Part shown: one piece after another, positions 53,110 to 64,000 of the stretch | Layout of the letters: every line of letters begins with the position of its first letter | How positions within the stretch are numbered: position 1 is the stretch's first letter | Program-made: the position numbers and the translations under genes | The notes under the pieces: model-generated | The model's database searches: none | What the model was told of the DNA's origin: nothing | The model's input: the letters and a program-made list of their open reading frames with translations, nothing else | Assembly: GCA_030490835.1 (NCBI GenBank) | Contig: CM059977.1 | Span: forward strand, 22,487,335-22,551,334 | Reading direction: 5' to 3' | DNA: 64,000 bases | Origin: Annona cherimola | Taxonomy: Eukaryota > Streptophyta > Magnoliopsida > Magnoliales > Annonaceae

Positions 53110-53445
53110 TTTTTTCGATGTGATACAGTGCACCTGTGTACAAAAATTCATTTTTTAAAATTTTTTTGAAATTTTTTTATATAACTGTTAATTTATGTAT
53201 ATTTAATATATGTAATAATTTTTTCCATTTTTAGATACTTTTGGATATTTGTTTTTGACTTTTTAAAATTAGTGGTATTTTAGTAATTTATGAATTACGA
53301 AAATGCTATTGTTTTTAAAAAATCAAAAACAAATATCTAAAAATTTCCAAAAATGGTAAAAATTGATACACATGTTAAATACATTTAGATTAACAATTGT
53401 ATGCAAAAATTTTCAAACACAAATAAAAATAAATTCGGGTGCATT
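53110..53445. repeat. Fold-back MITE, family C copy 2
   Basis: The left arm (gtgcacctgtgtacaaaaat, atataactgttaatttatgt) is mirrored by the right arm (acatttagattaacaattgt, aattcgggtgcattcg). Inner strings tatttgtttttgactttttaaa and its inverse near 53320 extend the hairpin to most of the element. It lies directly beside copy 1. Confidence 0.65.
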
Positions 53446-54139
53446 CGATCACCCCAATATAATATCATCGCTATAATTTGGAAATATTTGGTTAGTATCG
53501 TAGCATTCAAATTTTCTTAGGCCGACAAGAAATCAATCTGAAAAAGGGGTAAAAAAGTGCTCCTGGACCACTGTAGGCTAAAAAAACTTGCATCTAACCA
53601 ATCTAGATGAATTGATTGGTTTATGGCCTTGTGCATTAATTTATTAAATCAAAACCTTTAATTGATTTGAAAGTATACGTTTGAGTAATTTATGGCAACA
53701 AAATAAATCACTGTTAAACACTCACTCAACCCTATAAAATGTTCTCATTAAGTAACTAAAACATACATAATTATACTTTTAGCTAAACAAAAATTTGTAA
53801 TTTGTAAATATTGGTGTTTCCAAGGACCCTAGTGCCTTAAATGGAATGTGTATGTTACGAGATTTCGTGTTGATAAGACATTTTTTTTCAAATTTCAAAA
53901 TAATTTTTTACATTCCTAATATAACTTTTCTTATTACCTGTACTCATTATTTCATTTTTGTCCTATTCAAGCCTAGAATTATTCCAAACAAGCAATGATT
54001 AAAAGTTAGTATGGGATAGATGTGAAATAAGATGATAAAATATTATTGAATATCAAGAATAAAAAAATTATATGAAAAATAGAAAAAAGTTTATTGTTAT
54101 TCGGTACCTTTTCTATGAAATTTCATTTCCATATAACCC

Positions 54140-55500
54140 TTTCTTATTTAAAATCATAATGAATAATGAAAAATTCACTTTATCTATTGTACTTATCATT
54201 ATTTATAGTATCTTAGAAATCCTTTTATTTATCTAATTTCATTGTGCATGGGCCCTAGCAAAAATCAACATCATCATTATCATCATCATCATCATAAGCC
54301 ATTTCTGACCCATGTGGGGTCGGCTACATAAATTCTGTCGTGTCATTCTTGGTGATTTAAGACTAAATTGTATGTAATTTCTAATATTTTTAAATATTGT
54401 TTAATTACTTTCATCCATGTTTTTTTGGTCTTCTTCTCATTCTTCTATCATCTTCTACTCGAATAAATTCTGTTTTCTTAACCGGTGCTACTTCAGGCCT
54501 CTTTTTAACATGACCAAACCATTTTTATCTATTTTCTCTCATTTTATCACAAATTGATCTCATTTTTAATTTTTCTCGAATTATTTAATTCCTAATTTTA
54601 TCTTTTCTTGTTTTACCACTCATCTACCTTAACTTTCTCATTTCCATTATGCTCATTTTTATATACGTTGTTCTTTAACTACCCAACATTCTATCCCATA
54701 AAGCATTGCAGGTCTAATCGCAGTCTTATAAAAATTTTCTTTTAGTTTGATTGGAACTCGACGGTCACATAAAATTCCTAACGCACTTCTCTATTTCTTC
54801 CATCTTGCTTGAATTTTATGTATTATATCTTTTTCAATTTCCTCGTTCTCTTGAACTATTGATCTTAAGTACCAAAAGTGATTAGTTCTTGTTACTATTT
54901 GATCTAAAATCTTAATTGGTTACTCATTCTAGTTCTCACTATTATTACAATTGCATTCCATATATTCAGTTTTTGTGTGACTAATTCTAAAACCATTAGA
55001 TTCTAAAACATCTACTCACTTATTCAATTTTAAATGTAGTTATTTTTTAGTTTCGTCTATTAAAATAATATCATCTGCAAATAACATACACCAATGTACT
55101 TTTTCTTGAATATGTCTAGTAATTTCATCTATTACTAAGATAAAAAGGTAAGGACTCAAGGCTGAGCCTTGATGTAGACCTATTTTAACTGGGAAGACAT
55201 TCGTATCTCCACTAATGGTCGTCACATTCATAACAGCTCTCTCATACATATCTTTAATAATATAAATGTATCTGTTATTAACTTCTTTCTTTCTCATCAC
55301 TTGCCATATTAACTTTCTTGTCATATTAATTTCTTTCTTTTTCGTCACTTTCCATATTAACTTTCTCAACATAATAAAATATTATAATGCTAAATATCAA
55401 TTTTAAAGTTATATTTTCAATGTCTAAACTGTCTAAAATATTATTTCTAAATAGATAAATGATTTTATAAAGTATTATTATATTATAATATATGTGTAAA
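54140..55500. mobile_element. Decayed MITE relative split by an RTE insertion
   Basis: The left part (about 54150-54271) and right part (55366-55500) line up with successive segments of the 350-bp MITE core: '...tagtatcttagaaatccttt' and '...aaatatcaattttaaagtta'. An intact copy reads through the join as caaaatcaacgtaataaaa (32026 on), here aaaatcaacat|aataaaat. Confidence 0.55.
54272..55365 (-). mobile_element. 5'-truncated RTE-clade LINE fragment
   Basis: A non-LTR retrotransposon piece on the minus strand. Its frame (55040-55372) shows reverse-transcriptase motifs IGLHQGSALSPYLFILVIDE and WCMLFADDIILIDETKK, the RT active site being A-D-D. Flanks are the 7-bp duplication tcaacat (54265-54271, 55366-55372). 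The 3' end reads as an (ATG)n tail, typical of RTE elements, preceded by the conserved atgtagccgaccccacatgg block. Downstream of the RT motifs the frame is broken. A ~54-bp tandem duplication (about 55265-55365) sits at the truncated 5' end. Confidence 0.85.
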
Positions 55501-55504
55501 TTAG

Positions 55505-56205
55505 GAATGCAACTTGAGTCGGGTTGAGCCCAAACCCAACTCACTTAACCCAATTTTGAATGATGTTTGAACTTATTTTTCCATAACTCGAACTGGAAGA
55601 ACCCAAACCCAAGAAATCCGATTTGTAAATATGATAGGGTTATGTTCTAAAAGAATTCGAACCCAAAAAACCTAAGCCCAATTTTCTATTTTATATTTAT
55701 TATAAAATATATTGTATACATAATATTTAAACAATAATTCTTTATATTTTGTGTATTTATGTTATTTATATTTATATTTGAATACATGTTTGACATGTTA
55801 TAATTATATTATAAATAAAATATATTATTTTCATTCATATTTATCTTTTTATTTTTATTATTTACTTTTACGTCTATTAATTTTATTCATTTATCTTGTT
55901 TTTATGTTAAATTTTTTCTAGAAACATTCTTTATATTGCTATTTTAAAAAAAAATTATAGTTAAACTGTATATTATTATATTTACTTATGTGATTTGTTA
56001 CTGTTATATATTTTTATGAAATTCTAAATTTATCATTCTTAAATAAAATGTAAATTAATCAACATAAATTCCAACCTGAAATTCAAAATCGAACCTGATT
56101 TTTTAAAAATAGGATTAATATTAGGGTTAATGTTTTATAAATAGGGTCAGTGTTTTTATAAATACGGGTTTTATGAGCCCAAGATACACCCGTAGTATAA
56201 ATTGA
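55505..56205. mobile_element. hAT-like non-autonomous element, weakly bounded
   Basis: Starts with gcaacttgagtcgggttgag and repeated 'aacccaa' strings, has a very AT-rich centre, and ends with gggttttatgagcccaagat then acacccg. The style matches the element at 26597-27297. No coding frame. Confidence 0.35.
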
Positions 56206-56924
56206 TCTAAGTATTTTTTATAATTTACACATAGATATATATTTTTCAACAAAATGACCCATAAATATATTAGATTAAGATGAAACTTAGTTTCCTAAAT
56301 AAATAAATGATGTTAGGTATAATGAATTGATTAGATTTTTCATCAAGTATTGAAACTCGAAAATTGAGAGGGTCATATGACTCCACTTTTATGCAACATG
56401 ATTACATAAAAATATAGCCCATTGTTATTTTTAAAATGATTTTTTATTTTGAAAATTCTATTTGAATCTTCATCCCTTCAAAATTTAGTAGCATGTGAAA
56501 TGTATAAGTACATAAGCCTTGAGAGATAATGAAATTAGTATGTGAGATGAGAAATGTGTTATTTTGTATTGAGGAGGTAAAATTCATGACTTTTGGAAAA
56601 AAAATATATGGAAAATGTGAAAAGTAGGTTATTGTTTTTGGGAATGAGAAAAATATTTTAGGAAGTGAGAAATTTCATCCTATTTTATAAGTTGATCACT
56701 TGATGGAATTGGGTACGGGAAGATGTGAAAAATATTGTCATGGATTAAGAATGGAAAAAGTTGTATAAGAATAGAAAACAATTGTATGCGCCATTAAAAA
56801 ATAATTTATTCTTTCTAGGAACGAAGAAAATATTTTTAGGAAATTAGATTCCATCATTTCCTGATCTCATGATCTCATCGGCATCGCATCATAGCATTTT
56901 CGACTTGCTGTTCAATGCTTGTAT

Positions 56925-57170
56925 ATGCTATATCTACATATTTTTTATTTTCATGAATATGCGTGGTCCAAGCAAGATTAATTCATTAACTAAATTTTAT
57001 ATTTTATGTTTTTTAATTTCGAAAATAAAAAATTTCAAGCTTTTTTCATGAGCAGGCGCATGAAAAATACTTGATTTTTGTATTTGAATTTTAAAAAATA
57101 TTTTTGATGTAAAGAATTAAAAAGTAAATTATATAGAGTTTATATACAGTAAACTAATCTTTCTTAGGCC
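56925..57170. repeat. Decayed hairpin repeat, family B
   Basis: Contains ggtccaagcaagattaattc on one side and atatagagtttatatacagt on the other, with tttaatttcgaaaataaaaa between. It resembles 7742-7980 only loosely. Confidence 0.3.
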
Positions 57171-57192
57171 TGTGTTTCATATATATATATAT

Positions 57193-57572
57193 AATATTCA
57201 AGTGCATTTGGATTACACATAATTATGGTAAATTTTGCTACAGAATGAAGCCCACTTAATCATGAAATCAACATCCATCCTACCTATCATATTTATAATT
57301 ATTTACTTTAATATCAAACTAACTTTTATCTAAATCAAATATGTGTATAAGTTTTATCTTAAAATGTTACAAAATCAATGTAATAAAATAATTTAACTTA
57401 ATTATCAATTTTAAAATTGTATTTTTAACATTTAAACTTTCCAAAGTATGATTTTTATATGAACAAATGATTGTATAAAATATTATAACATCTTAATATA
57501 CGTGAGACTTATTTTATGGTGGGATGCACTATAATTATGATGCATTAAGACTACGTATAAATAGTTCTTACA
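57193..57572. mobile_element. TA-targeting MITE, diverged copy
   Basis: Between atatatat tracts. It begins attcaagtgcatttggatta, ends gcattaagactacgtataaa then tagttctta, and shares the core order of 31854-32204 (aaaatcaatgtaataaaata, ttgtattttt, aacatttaaac, gattgtataaa). It is the most diverged of the bounded copies. Confidence 0.65.
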
Positions 57573-57639
57573 CATATATATATACAGATATATTAGTAAT
57601 GCTTCTACAACATTCTTTTTCTACATAATCCCTTTTATT

Positions 57640-58140
57640 TTGAATATTTTAATAGTAGATGAAAAATTTATTTTATTTATTGTATTTAGTATAATTTATA
57701 GTATCTTACAAATTCTTTCACTTGTTTAGTATCATAGTGCATGGGCTCCATTTTACAAAGGTGTTAATTTTTTATTGATATTAATACAATATGACATTTT
57801 GATATTATAATGGGGCATATTCACAACTTTCACATTATTGAGGAGTTTTTGTTATAGACACTTACCATAGGGAATTTGTGAAACCTCTATTTCAAAAAAT
57901 TATATTATAAAAATCATTTTCCTTTGGACAAGAGATACGAAACCTGTTGGCTATAGGCCTGCCTTCCGGGTTTACCATTAGACAATGGCTACAAATGTAT
58001 AAAATTAATGTCATAAAATGATTTAATATTATATATTAATTTTAAAGTTGTATTTTCAATCTCTTAAGCGTTTAAAATATCATTTTCACGTAGATAAATG
58101 ATTCTATCAAGTATAGTTACATTTTAATATATACATGAAT
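57640..58140. repeat. Decayed MITE-core relative with a central insertion
   Basis: The left part (tttattgtatttagtataat, tagtatcttacaaattcttt) and right part (aattaatgtcataaaatgat, attttaaagttgtattttca) follow the same order as the MITE core. About 210 bp of unrelated sequence (57772-57985) separates them. Confidence 0.4.
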
Positions 58141-58579
58141 GAATCTAAATTTTTTTCGATTTAGATATAAATATATTTATTTTTGAACAAGCATATATTT
58201 TATTTGGATGAAACTTGATTTATTAAATAAATAAATAATATTAAATGTAATAAATGGATTTGGTTTTTGATTAAGCATTACACACTTAAAATTTGAAGAG
58301 ATTACATCTGATCACTTCTATAGAATCCGCATACTTACAAACGGGCTCGTATGAAAGCAACCATCGAGTCTCAAATGTTTTGGCCAAGTAAATGCTGCGT
58401 CGCAATTCTCCATTAGCAACATCAGCTCTGTTGGGGATGCATCGACGGGACTAAATTTTGTCGCCCCCGTGGACAGGATGCGTCATGCATACGCCGCCGG
58501 TTAGGAATGTTGGATGGATGAAGATGAGGCCGTTGAACCCCGGGAAATAGAAGGGTTATGATATCGTTAGACGGGGCTA

Positions 58580-58930
58580 TATATATATATTTATGTGTAT
58601 GGAAATATTTTTCAATATATTTAATATATATATTTTACAATTTTAGATAGAATCTTGAGCTCTTTCATAAACTTGTTAATTTAGGTTATTTAATGTATAA
58701 ACTAAATTTTACTATTTTTGTAAAGGGCAAAAGTTTTATATATTTGTTTGGATTTTTAAGAACGGGGTGTCTTACTTAGTAATTTTCAATAATTTAAAAT
58801 GAATAAAATATTTATAAGTTAAAATTTTTTAAAAATAAATACACATTTTCAAAATTAGTAAAACTCGATTTGTATATTTAATACACATGCATTAACAAGT
58901 TCGAAAAAAGTAAAAAATAATATATATAAC
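58580..58930. repeat. Fold-back MITE, family C copy 3
   Basis: Arms tttaatatatatattttaca and cataaacttgttaatttagg are mirrored by tacacatgcattaacaagtt and gtaaaaaataatatat. The organisation matches the pair at 52750-53445. Confidence 0.5.
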
Positions 58931-59144
58931 TTGAGGTAAGAGATTAATAATTTAGTGTAGGCTAACAAAATCATAACTCTTACTATTTTTATTTATATGT
59001 ATATTAGTTATTTTAAAATAAATATTTGTGGGGATAAAAATGACTTAAATACCGAAAATGTTGATTTATGAATATTTGTTTGGATGAAAATAACATAAAT
59101 ACCTGAAAATGTTGATTTTTAAAATATATAGGTATAAAAAAATT

Positions 59145-59300
59145 GTAAAATTACCATCGAGGTTTGTACCTCAGTGGTCGTGATGTGGGCAATAATTCTG
59201 CTTAGTCATGTGTTCAATTTCCTTGGAGTATTGATTTTTACTTTCCCCTCGTCGTGTAGGGGTTTTATAGCTTCTCCTTGAATAAAGGCATTTAAAAAAA
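59145..59300 (+). mobile_element. Possible short SINE
   Basis: A tRNA-like order: gtacctcagtggtcgtgatg (A-box-like), then gtgttcaatttcc (B-box-like), then a T-rich body ending gcatttaaaaaaatg. A short candidate duplication (tgtacct / tgtacctt) is weak. Confidence 0.35.
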
Positions 59301-59839
59301 TGTACCTTAATTATGTGAGGGTGTACTTTATTGTAATATTAAATGTCACAGTGTATACTACCAATAAAAAATTGTAAAATTTAATTTACGAATTAAATAC
59401 AAAGAAATATTTTCATAAAAATAAAAATATACAATTAGCCCCCACAATCCGAAATTGAAAATATGTTAAATATTCATCTTATCAAAATTTTAATTTTGGA
59501 GATAATATCTTTTAACTTATTTACCATTAAGTTTGGTGGGGAAGATCTCAAAGTGCCTTAATTATTTCCAGAAAAGCCACACAATTGGGTAAATCTATGA
59601 ACGTTTCATATTTGGAAAATTATTGTGAATTTTGTTCACATCTACGATGAGATGATTTAGATTAGGATTGAATGAAATTTTCCATTTTCAAAAAATGGTA
59701 ATCTATTTTTTCATTTTCAATTCAATCTTTCTCAGCCTAACTACACCTTTTTCTATCTCCATTACATGACAAGGCTTTTTTCATGTAACATTCTTATCTT
59801 ATTCTCGTGCATGAGACATGAGTGCATCTAAGCTGTAAA

Positions 59840-60110
59840 CAACCAAGGTGCTAAAAACTTATGATCGGAATCCACGTGGTTCGAAGGGCTTGGGTTTGTC
59901 GGGTATGCACCTTCACTGAGCTTGCAGTCTGTCAACCATCGTTCAACGCTTCCTTAGGAGCGAAGCATTGCACAGGCGACTGGCGACACGGATGTGAGGA
60001 ACAGCCGCCGGGAGACGAGAGCAATCCAAATCGTTGACTCGGGGCATGCCCCGGATGATAAAAGGTCTGGATCAGCGATTAGGGGAGATCGGTACTGATA
60101 GAAATTGCCA
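59840..60110. other. GC-richer unassigned block
   Basis: Balanced composition in an AT-rich region (ggttcgaagggcttgggttt, gcgaagcattgcacaggcga, gactcggggcatgccccgga, the last including a perfect ggggcatgcccc palindrome). No open frame or RNA family recognised. Confidence 0.35.
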
Positions 60111-60159
60111 AAATTTTTACAAATTGGCCAAACAACGTTTGACTAACATCGCTTCTATA

Positions 60160-60535
60160 TCATTAAATTTGCTAAAATTACAAACATATTCATAAAATTT
60201 ATATAAATATATACAAGCATATTCTTTTCATTAAAATGTTGTTAGATTTTTAGTAAAATGATGATAATACCTTCAACCCAAGTGACACATATGTAACTTT
60301 TGCAAATACTATAAACATATTTGTAAAAAAGTTTAAAATAGTAAGATAGATAAAAATATATAAAATAATAATATTTTAAATATTCGGAAACATTATAAGT
60401 ATATTAGTTAGTTTAAAGAGTATTTTTGTCATTTTACGGAACAATTTAACGCTGTCTTAATGGAAGAAATGTACTTGTAATTTTATATAAATATTATGGA
60501 TATATTTAAAATTTTGATAAACTTAAGACCATGAA
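60160..60535. mobile_element. Non-autonomous TIR element, about 370 bp
   Basis: The ends are inverted repeats of about 70 bp: left aaatttgctaaaattacaaa ... tatataaatatatacaagca ... cattaaaatg; right mirrored by cttaatggaagaaatgtact ... tgtaattttatataaatatt ... aaaattttgataaactt. It lies about 140 bp upstream of the SSUH2-homolog start, so in the promoter region. Confidence 0.6.
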
Positions 60536-60676
60536 TGCAATACTAAAATTTTATTGACATATTTTGAAAAATCCCAATCGCCCAATAGGTCCTTTTCGAC
60601 GCTCTTTCATCACAGCTACGCGGCCCACCTTAGTGTATTTATGCTGCACTTGTCACCGTTCCTCAGAGACGGGCAC

Positions 60677-63600
60677 ATGGCAATGGAAGAGCCCCTGCTT
60701 TCTGGTGGACGTCTCCCTCTCTTCTCTCTCTTCTCTCTCTTCAGACTTCGGTTTTTTCTTGTTTCTCGGTTCTCTCCTTACTTCGAAACTTGGGACGGGA
60801 TGTTGCAGGGAAAACGGAACTGGGAGAGAAGGAGAGCGATAGATGGGCCTCCTATCAGTACATGGGAAGGGGCGGCTCTGTTCTCCCGACATCGCCGGCG
60901 GCAGCTGGTGAAGTCAGCGTGGAGGAAATCCGATCCGCTTCGGCGATTTCCGACCTCTATCCGCGATCGATCCACGGCGCTTTGGTCAGCTCGCCTGATC
61001 CTTACCCGAATGGTATGGCCATAGGGATTTTCGGAGCTTCTTATTTTGCTTGGGAGCCTTCTTGTGTTTTGTTCTTCTTCTTTTCCTTCCTCTAATAGAT
61101 TTCTTTCTAGCTCTGTTACTTCGACGCAATTCAGTTTTGCGTCTAACGGTATGGACAGGTTTTGCTGGTTATCTCGTTCTTTTGGTGAACCACTGTAACT
61201 GAATTCAGTTGATTATTTTGCTTGACCAACAGAGGTTCATCCAATCAACTTCCAGGACTGGCACCACTCGGCATTGAAGAAACGTGCCACCTGGCCGAGT
61301 CTCATAGCCCAATTTGCTTGATCTGTATCTGAATTCAACGAGTTTATCCAAGTCACTGATTCCTAAAGCCATTTTTGAGATGGACATGCCGCAAGTTCAC
61401 TAATTACTAATCGAGATCATCATTTTTTTATGCATATATGCTGTTAAGTCCATTTTCCTTTAAAGAAATCACTCTTAGTGGGTGTTCTAATGAAATATTG
61501 ATATAATGTTGATGTCTCCTTGATGCTCTCCTTACCTGATATTCTTTCTATGCTATTTTCGGTGGATTGTTAGAGATGCTGTCACTTCTATCTGTTAATA
61601 AATTGATATCCAACCTGAATCTAAATATGTTGCCGATATCATAAAGAGAGTGATCTCTGCTACTCTATACAGATTTTGAAACATGTACTTCCTTGGCATA
61701 GGTTGCTGTTGCTATGAAACCTTTTTCAATTTATGCTGATCCATTGGTAAGTTGGGTCAGGCCTGTTGGTACTTGGTAGTGATTGCTCATTTCATTCACC
61801 CAGTTTATTAGGATCCATTTTAGTACTACCTCTCATCTTTTAAACCCCAACGTGCAGAACAAGCGGTTGTTTTTCGAGGTGGTGATGGAGGACAAGGCCT
61901 GAGTGGTAATACTATCAGGGAATTTGGGAGGTATGGTTGGCTTTGTCGTCCTTTTGAATTTAATTTTTTGACTTGTAGGTTTAGCTAGCCACAACTCTGG
62001 CATGCAAAATCATCTTCATTATTGGCTAAGCCTGATCACAACATTTTGGATTTGAAATCAGCTACATGTTTCTTGCATTGCCATCCTAGTCTATTGAAAA
62101 CCATTGACCAAAAAGATATATATTGTCCAGTCGATGATGCGGTCTTGTTTTCATGCTCCTGCAGTGAACTATGTGACCTGCTTTACACTGTTCTGTTTCA
62201 ATCATGTCTTGCAGGATGGGTTGCGTTGCTTTGGGTAGAAACTCATTCCACTTTCGTGTCATTTGGTAGTATTAAATGATGTTTAAAACCAATTTTTTGA
62301 AATTTGCACTTGCATGCTCCATGAGTGCCATGAAATTCTTTTTATTTTGAATGAAACTAAAGTTTTCTTCTGATGCAAAGATGGAAGAATGTGGTCAATA
62401 TGACCAAGAGAACAGACAGAGTCATAATCTGTTCTTATCTTTATTTCCAAGATAAAACTTTGTCAAGCTTTTCTTTTGAAAAAAATTTCAACAAAGGAAG
62501 AGGGGAGAGGAGGGGTGAGGGAAGAGATATTCAACTGGCTTTTATTTAGGGGGCTCAAGTGTGGAGGTCGAAAACTTCCCTAGGTGGATGTTTGAGAGGA
62601 TTTGATCTCTATGAGGCACAAAATGATTACTATAATTAGTTGGCAGCATGGAGAAATATCTGAAAGAATGGTTATTGGCAAATCCTATGAAAATCTGTAA
62701 GTCTTCGGGGAGGCCCTTGGATGTTGAAGGCAAATATTCTGGAAGTGAATGAAACTGAGTTGCAGACCCAATTGGGTTTAGAACTTCTAGAAGACCTGGA
62801 CATTAAAAGTAAACTCTACAGGTCGTGAAAGTCAGAGATGACCATAATTATTGAAGTTGCTCCAGCGATTTAACTTAAGAATGACCTGTTCTATAGAGCA
62901 GCTGACAAGCACTTGCTTCTGCAGACTGGAATTGCCCAGGCAAAGCTATGACTGTTTGGGCTAAAAGACTTGTTTAAGCTGATTTTGCCCCAAATAATGT
63001 TTTCTGGCCCCCTTTTGTGTGATCAAGTCCCTTACGTAAATTCCTTGCTATCTATCCTTGTTGGAAGAGAACTTTTCAGATGGCCATCAACAAAGAACCA
63101 TCTGAATGAATTTTTTTAATTGGTCATGAGAGTAGAAAAGGAATGCATTGATGAAAGGCTCGTAATCTTTGTTCTTATCTGTATGAGCATGCATGAAAGA
63201 ACTGAATTTTGTTTTTCCTTTTTTCCGGTTTTTTTTTGTATCCTGTCATCACAGTCTAATCCCTCTCTTACAGTACACATTCATGTTGTTATTTCATAAG
63301 GTTAATTTTGTTTCACAATATTGGTTAGCATGCAGCTGGCTACACCTTTTTCACTGTCTCTAAAATTAATTTTCTCTATAGGCAAATCTTAGATGAAGTG
63401 GAAATTCGAGAATTACTTATAGATCATGTTGGACATCGCTGTTGTTGGGGAAGTCGTCCAGCTCGGAAATGGAAGATACGTGCAGTGGAAGATTGCAATG
63501 TCTACATGGGAACTTTAGAGACTTTCATAGAAGAGAGAGAAATGATAAAAGAAATTACGCCATACCTTGGAGGAAAAATTGATGGCCATGATAATGGGCC

Positions 63601-63713
63601 TGAGCCAGGACTATGGGAATTAGATCTGAGGTCAGAGTTCCCACTTCTTTTTGTTCAGCACAAAGAGACCAGAGCTAAAATTCCTCATTCTGACACCATC
63701 TTGAGATGTTCAG
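60677..63713 (+). CDS. SSUH2-homolog protein, 5' part (continues beyond window)
   Basis: Proposed exons 60677-60704, 60809-61012, 61858-61930 and 63382-63713, joined in frame; the last ends CSG with donor GTAAGG and the gene runs off the window. The protein starts MAMEEPLLSG, then KTELGEKESDRWASYQYMGR, EVSVEEIRSASAISDLY, SIHGALVSSPDP, and the diagnostic DEVEIRELLIDHVGHRCCWG, WKIRAVEDCNVYMGTLETFI and ELDLRSEFPLLFVQHKETR. From memory plant 'SSUH2 homolog' proteins share these, followed by a DnaJ-like Cys-rich region, which would be outside. Function in plants is not established. The first, 104-bp intron (60705-60808) is my inference, needed to link MAMEEPLL to the SYQYMG frame; later junctions are firm. 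The frame is open upstream of 60677, so the exact start is uncertain. Confidence 0.85.
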
Positions 63714-64000
63714 GTAAGGCTATAGCATCTTTTTCGTTTATTTTGACTTTCAAAATGGTGAGGTATTTTCATTTTCCTAAACTGTCAAAATCACTCCCTA
63801 GCTAGAATGACATGCAAAACAGCCATCTATTGAACAGTGAAAATTAATGGGGTTGGAATACTAATTAGCAATTTCATTTCATGTCAGAAGCCTTTACTGA
63901 ATAGATGATTTATTGATCATGCCAACTTAAGTAGTTTGGGTTTTGTGACAAAGGATAATACATTGTGAAACAGGCTATGTATCAAAGTTTTTCCCTTCAA

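Overview
The window is nuclear DNA of a flowering plant. It holds intron-rich genes with GT-AG (and some GC-AG) splicing, AT-rich intergenic DNA, a DYW-class PPR gene, a PHT4-type transporter, a plant neutral ceramidase, and many plant-style transposable elements (MULE, MITE, SINE, RTE-type LINE). I cannot name the species from sequence alone.

Layout. 194-4958 (-): the first seven coding exons of a cytosolic enolase-3-like gene, whose 3' end lies outside the window; intron 6 carries two nested TIR elements. 6938-7215: a SINE. 9744-11108 (-): an intronless coding sequence for a PHT4;6-like Golgi anion/phosphate transporter. 18260-25180 (-): a complete nine-exon neutral ceramidase (779 residues). 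28037-30058: a TIR-bounded element carrying a decayed EXO70 fragment. 31854-32555: two tandem MITEs. 32579-42539: a 9.96-kb two-gene Mutator-like element (MULE). 44846-47866 (-): an intronless 1006-residue PPR-DYW gene. 49337-51393 (-): a complete four-exon ribosomal protein eL33 (RPL35A) gene. 51.7-60.5 kb: a gene-poor repeat zone with fold-back MITEs and an RTE fragment. 60677 to beyond 63713 (+): the 5' half of an SSUH2-homolog gene.

The host genes form no operon or pathway. They cover glycolysis-like metabolism (enolase), Golgi transport, sphingolipid turnover, organellar RNA processing, translation, and one poorly characterised protein.

The most interesting system is the MULE. Two ~0.8-kb terminal inverted repeats, flanked by identical 9-bp (TA)n duplications, each appear to supply a promoter, a leader exon and a splice donor that fire inward. 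The left one leads to a FAR1/MULE transposase and the right one to an unfamiliar repeat-rich second protein. The convergent 3' ends are separated by an array with an exact 155-bp period. A perfect 14-bp palindrome (ATCCGCATGCGGAT) recurs 15 times, only in this element and a related 0.82-kb non-autonomous element in the enolase intron. Both genes are interrupted only by in-frame stops, each explainable by one C-to-T or G-to-A change, with no frameshift seen. Smaller non-autonomous elements share the same termini and also sit in TA repeats.

Exon borders were derived by hand from reading frame continuity and splice consensus. Homology statements are from memory of the families; no search was run.
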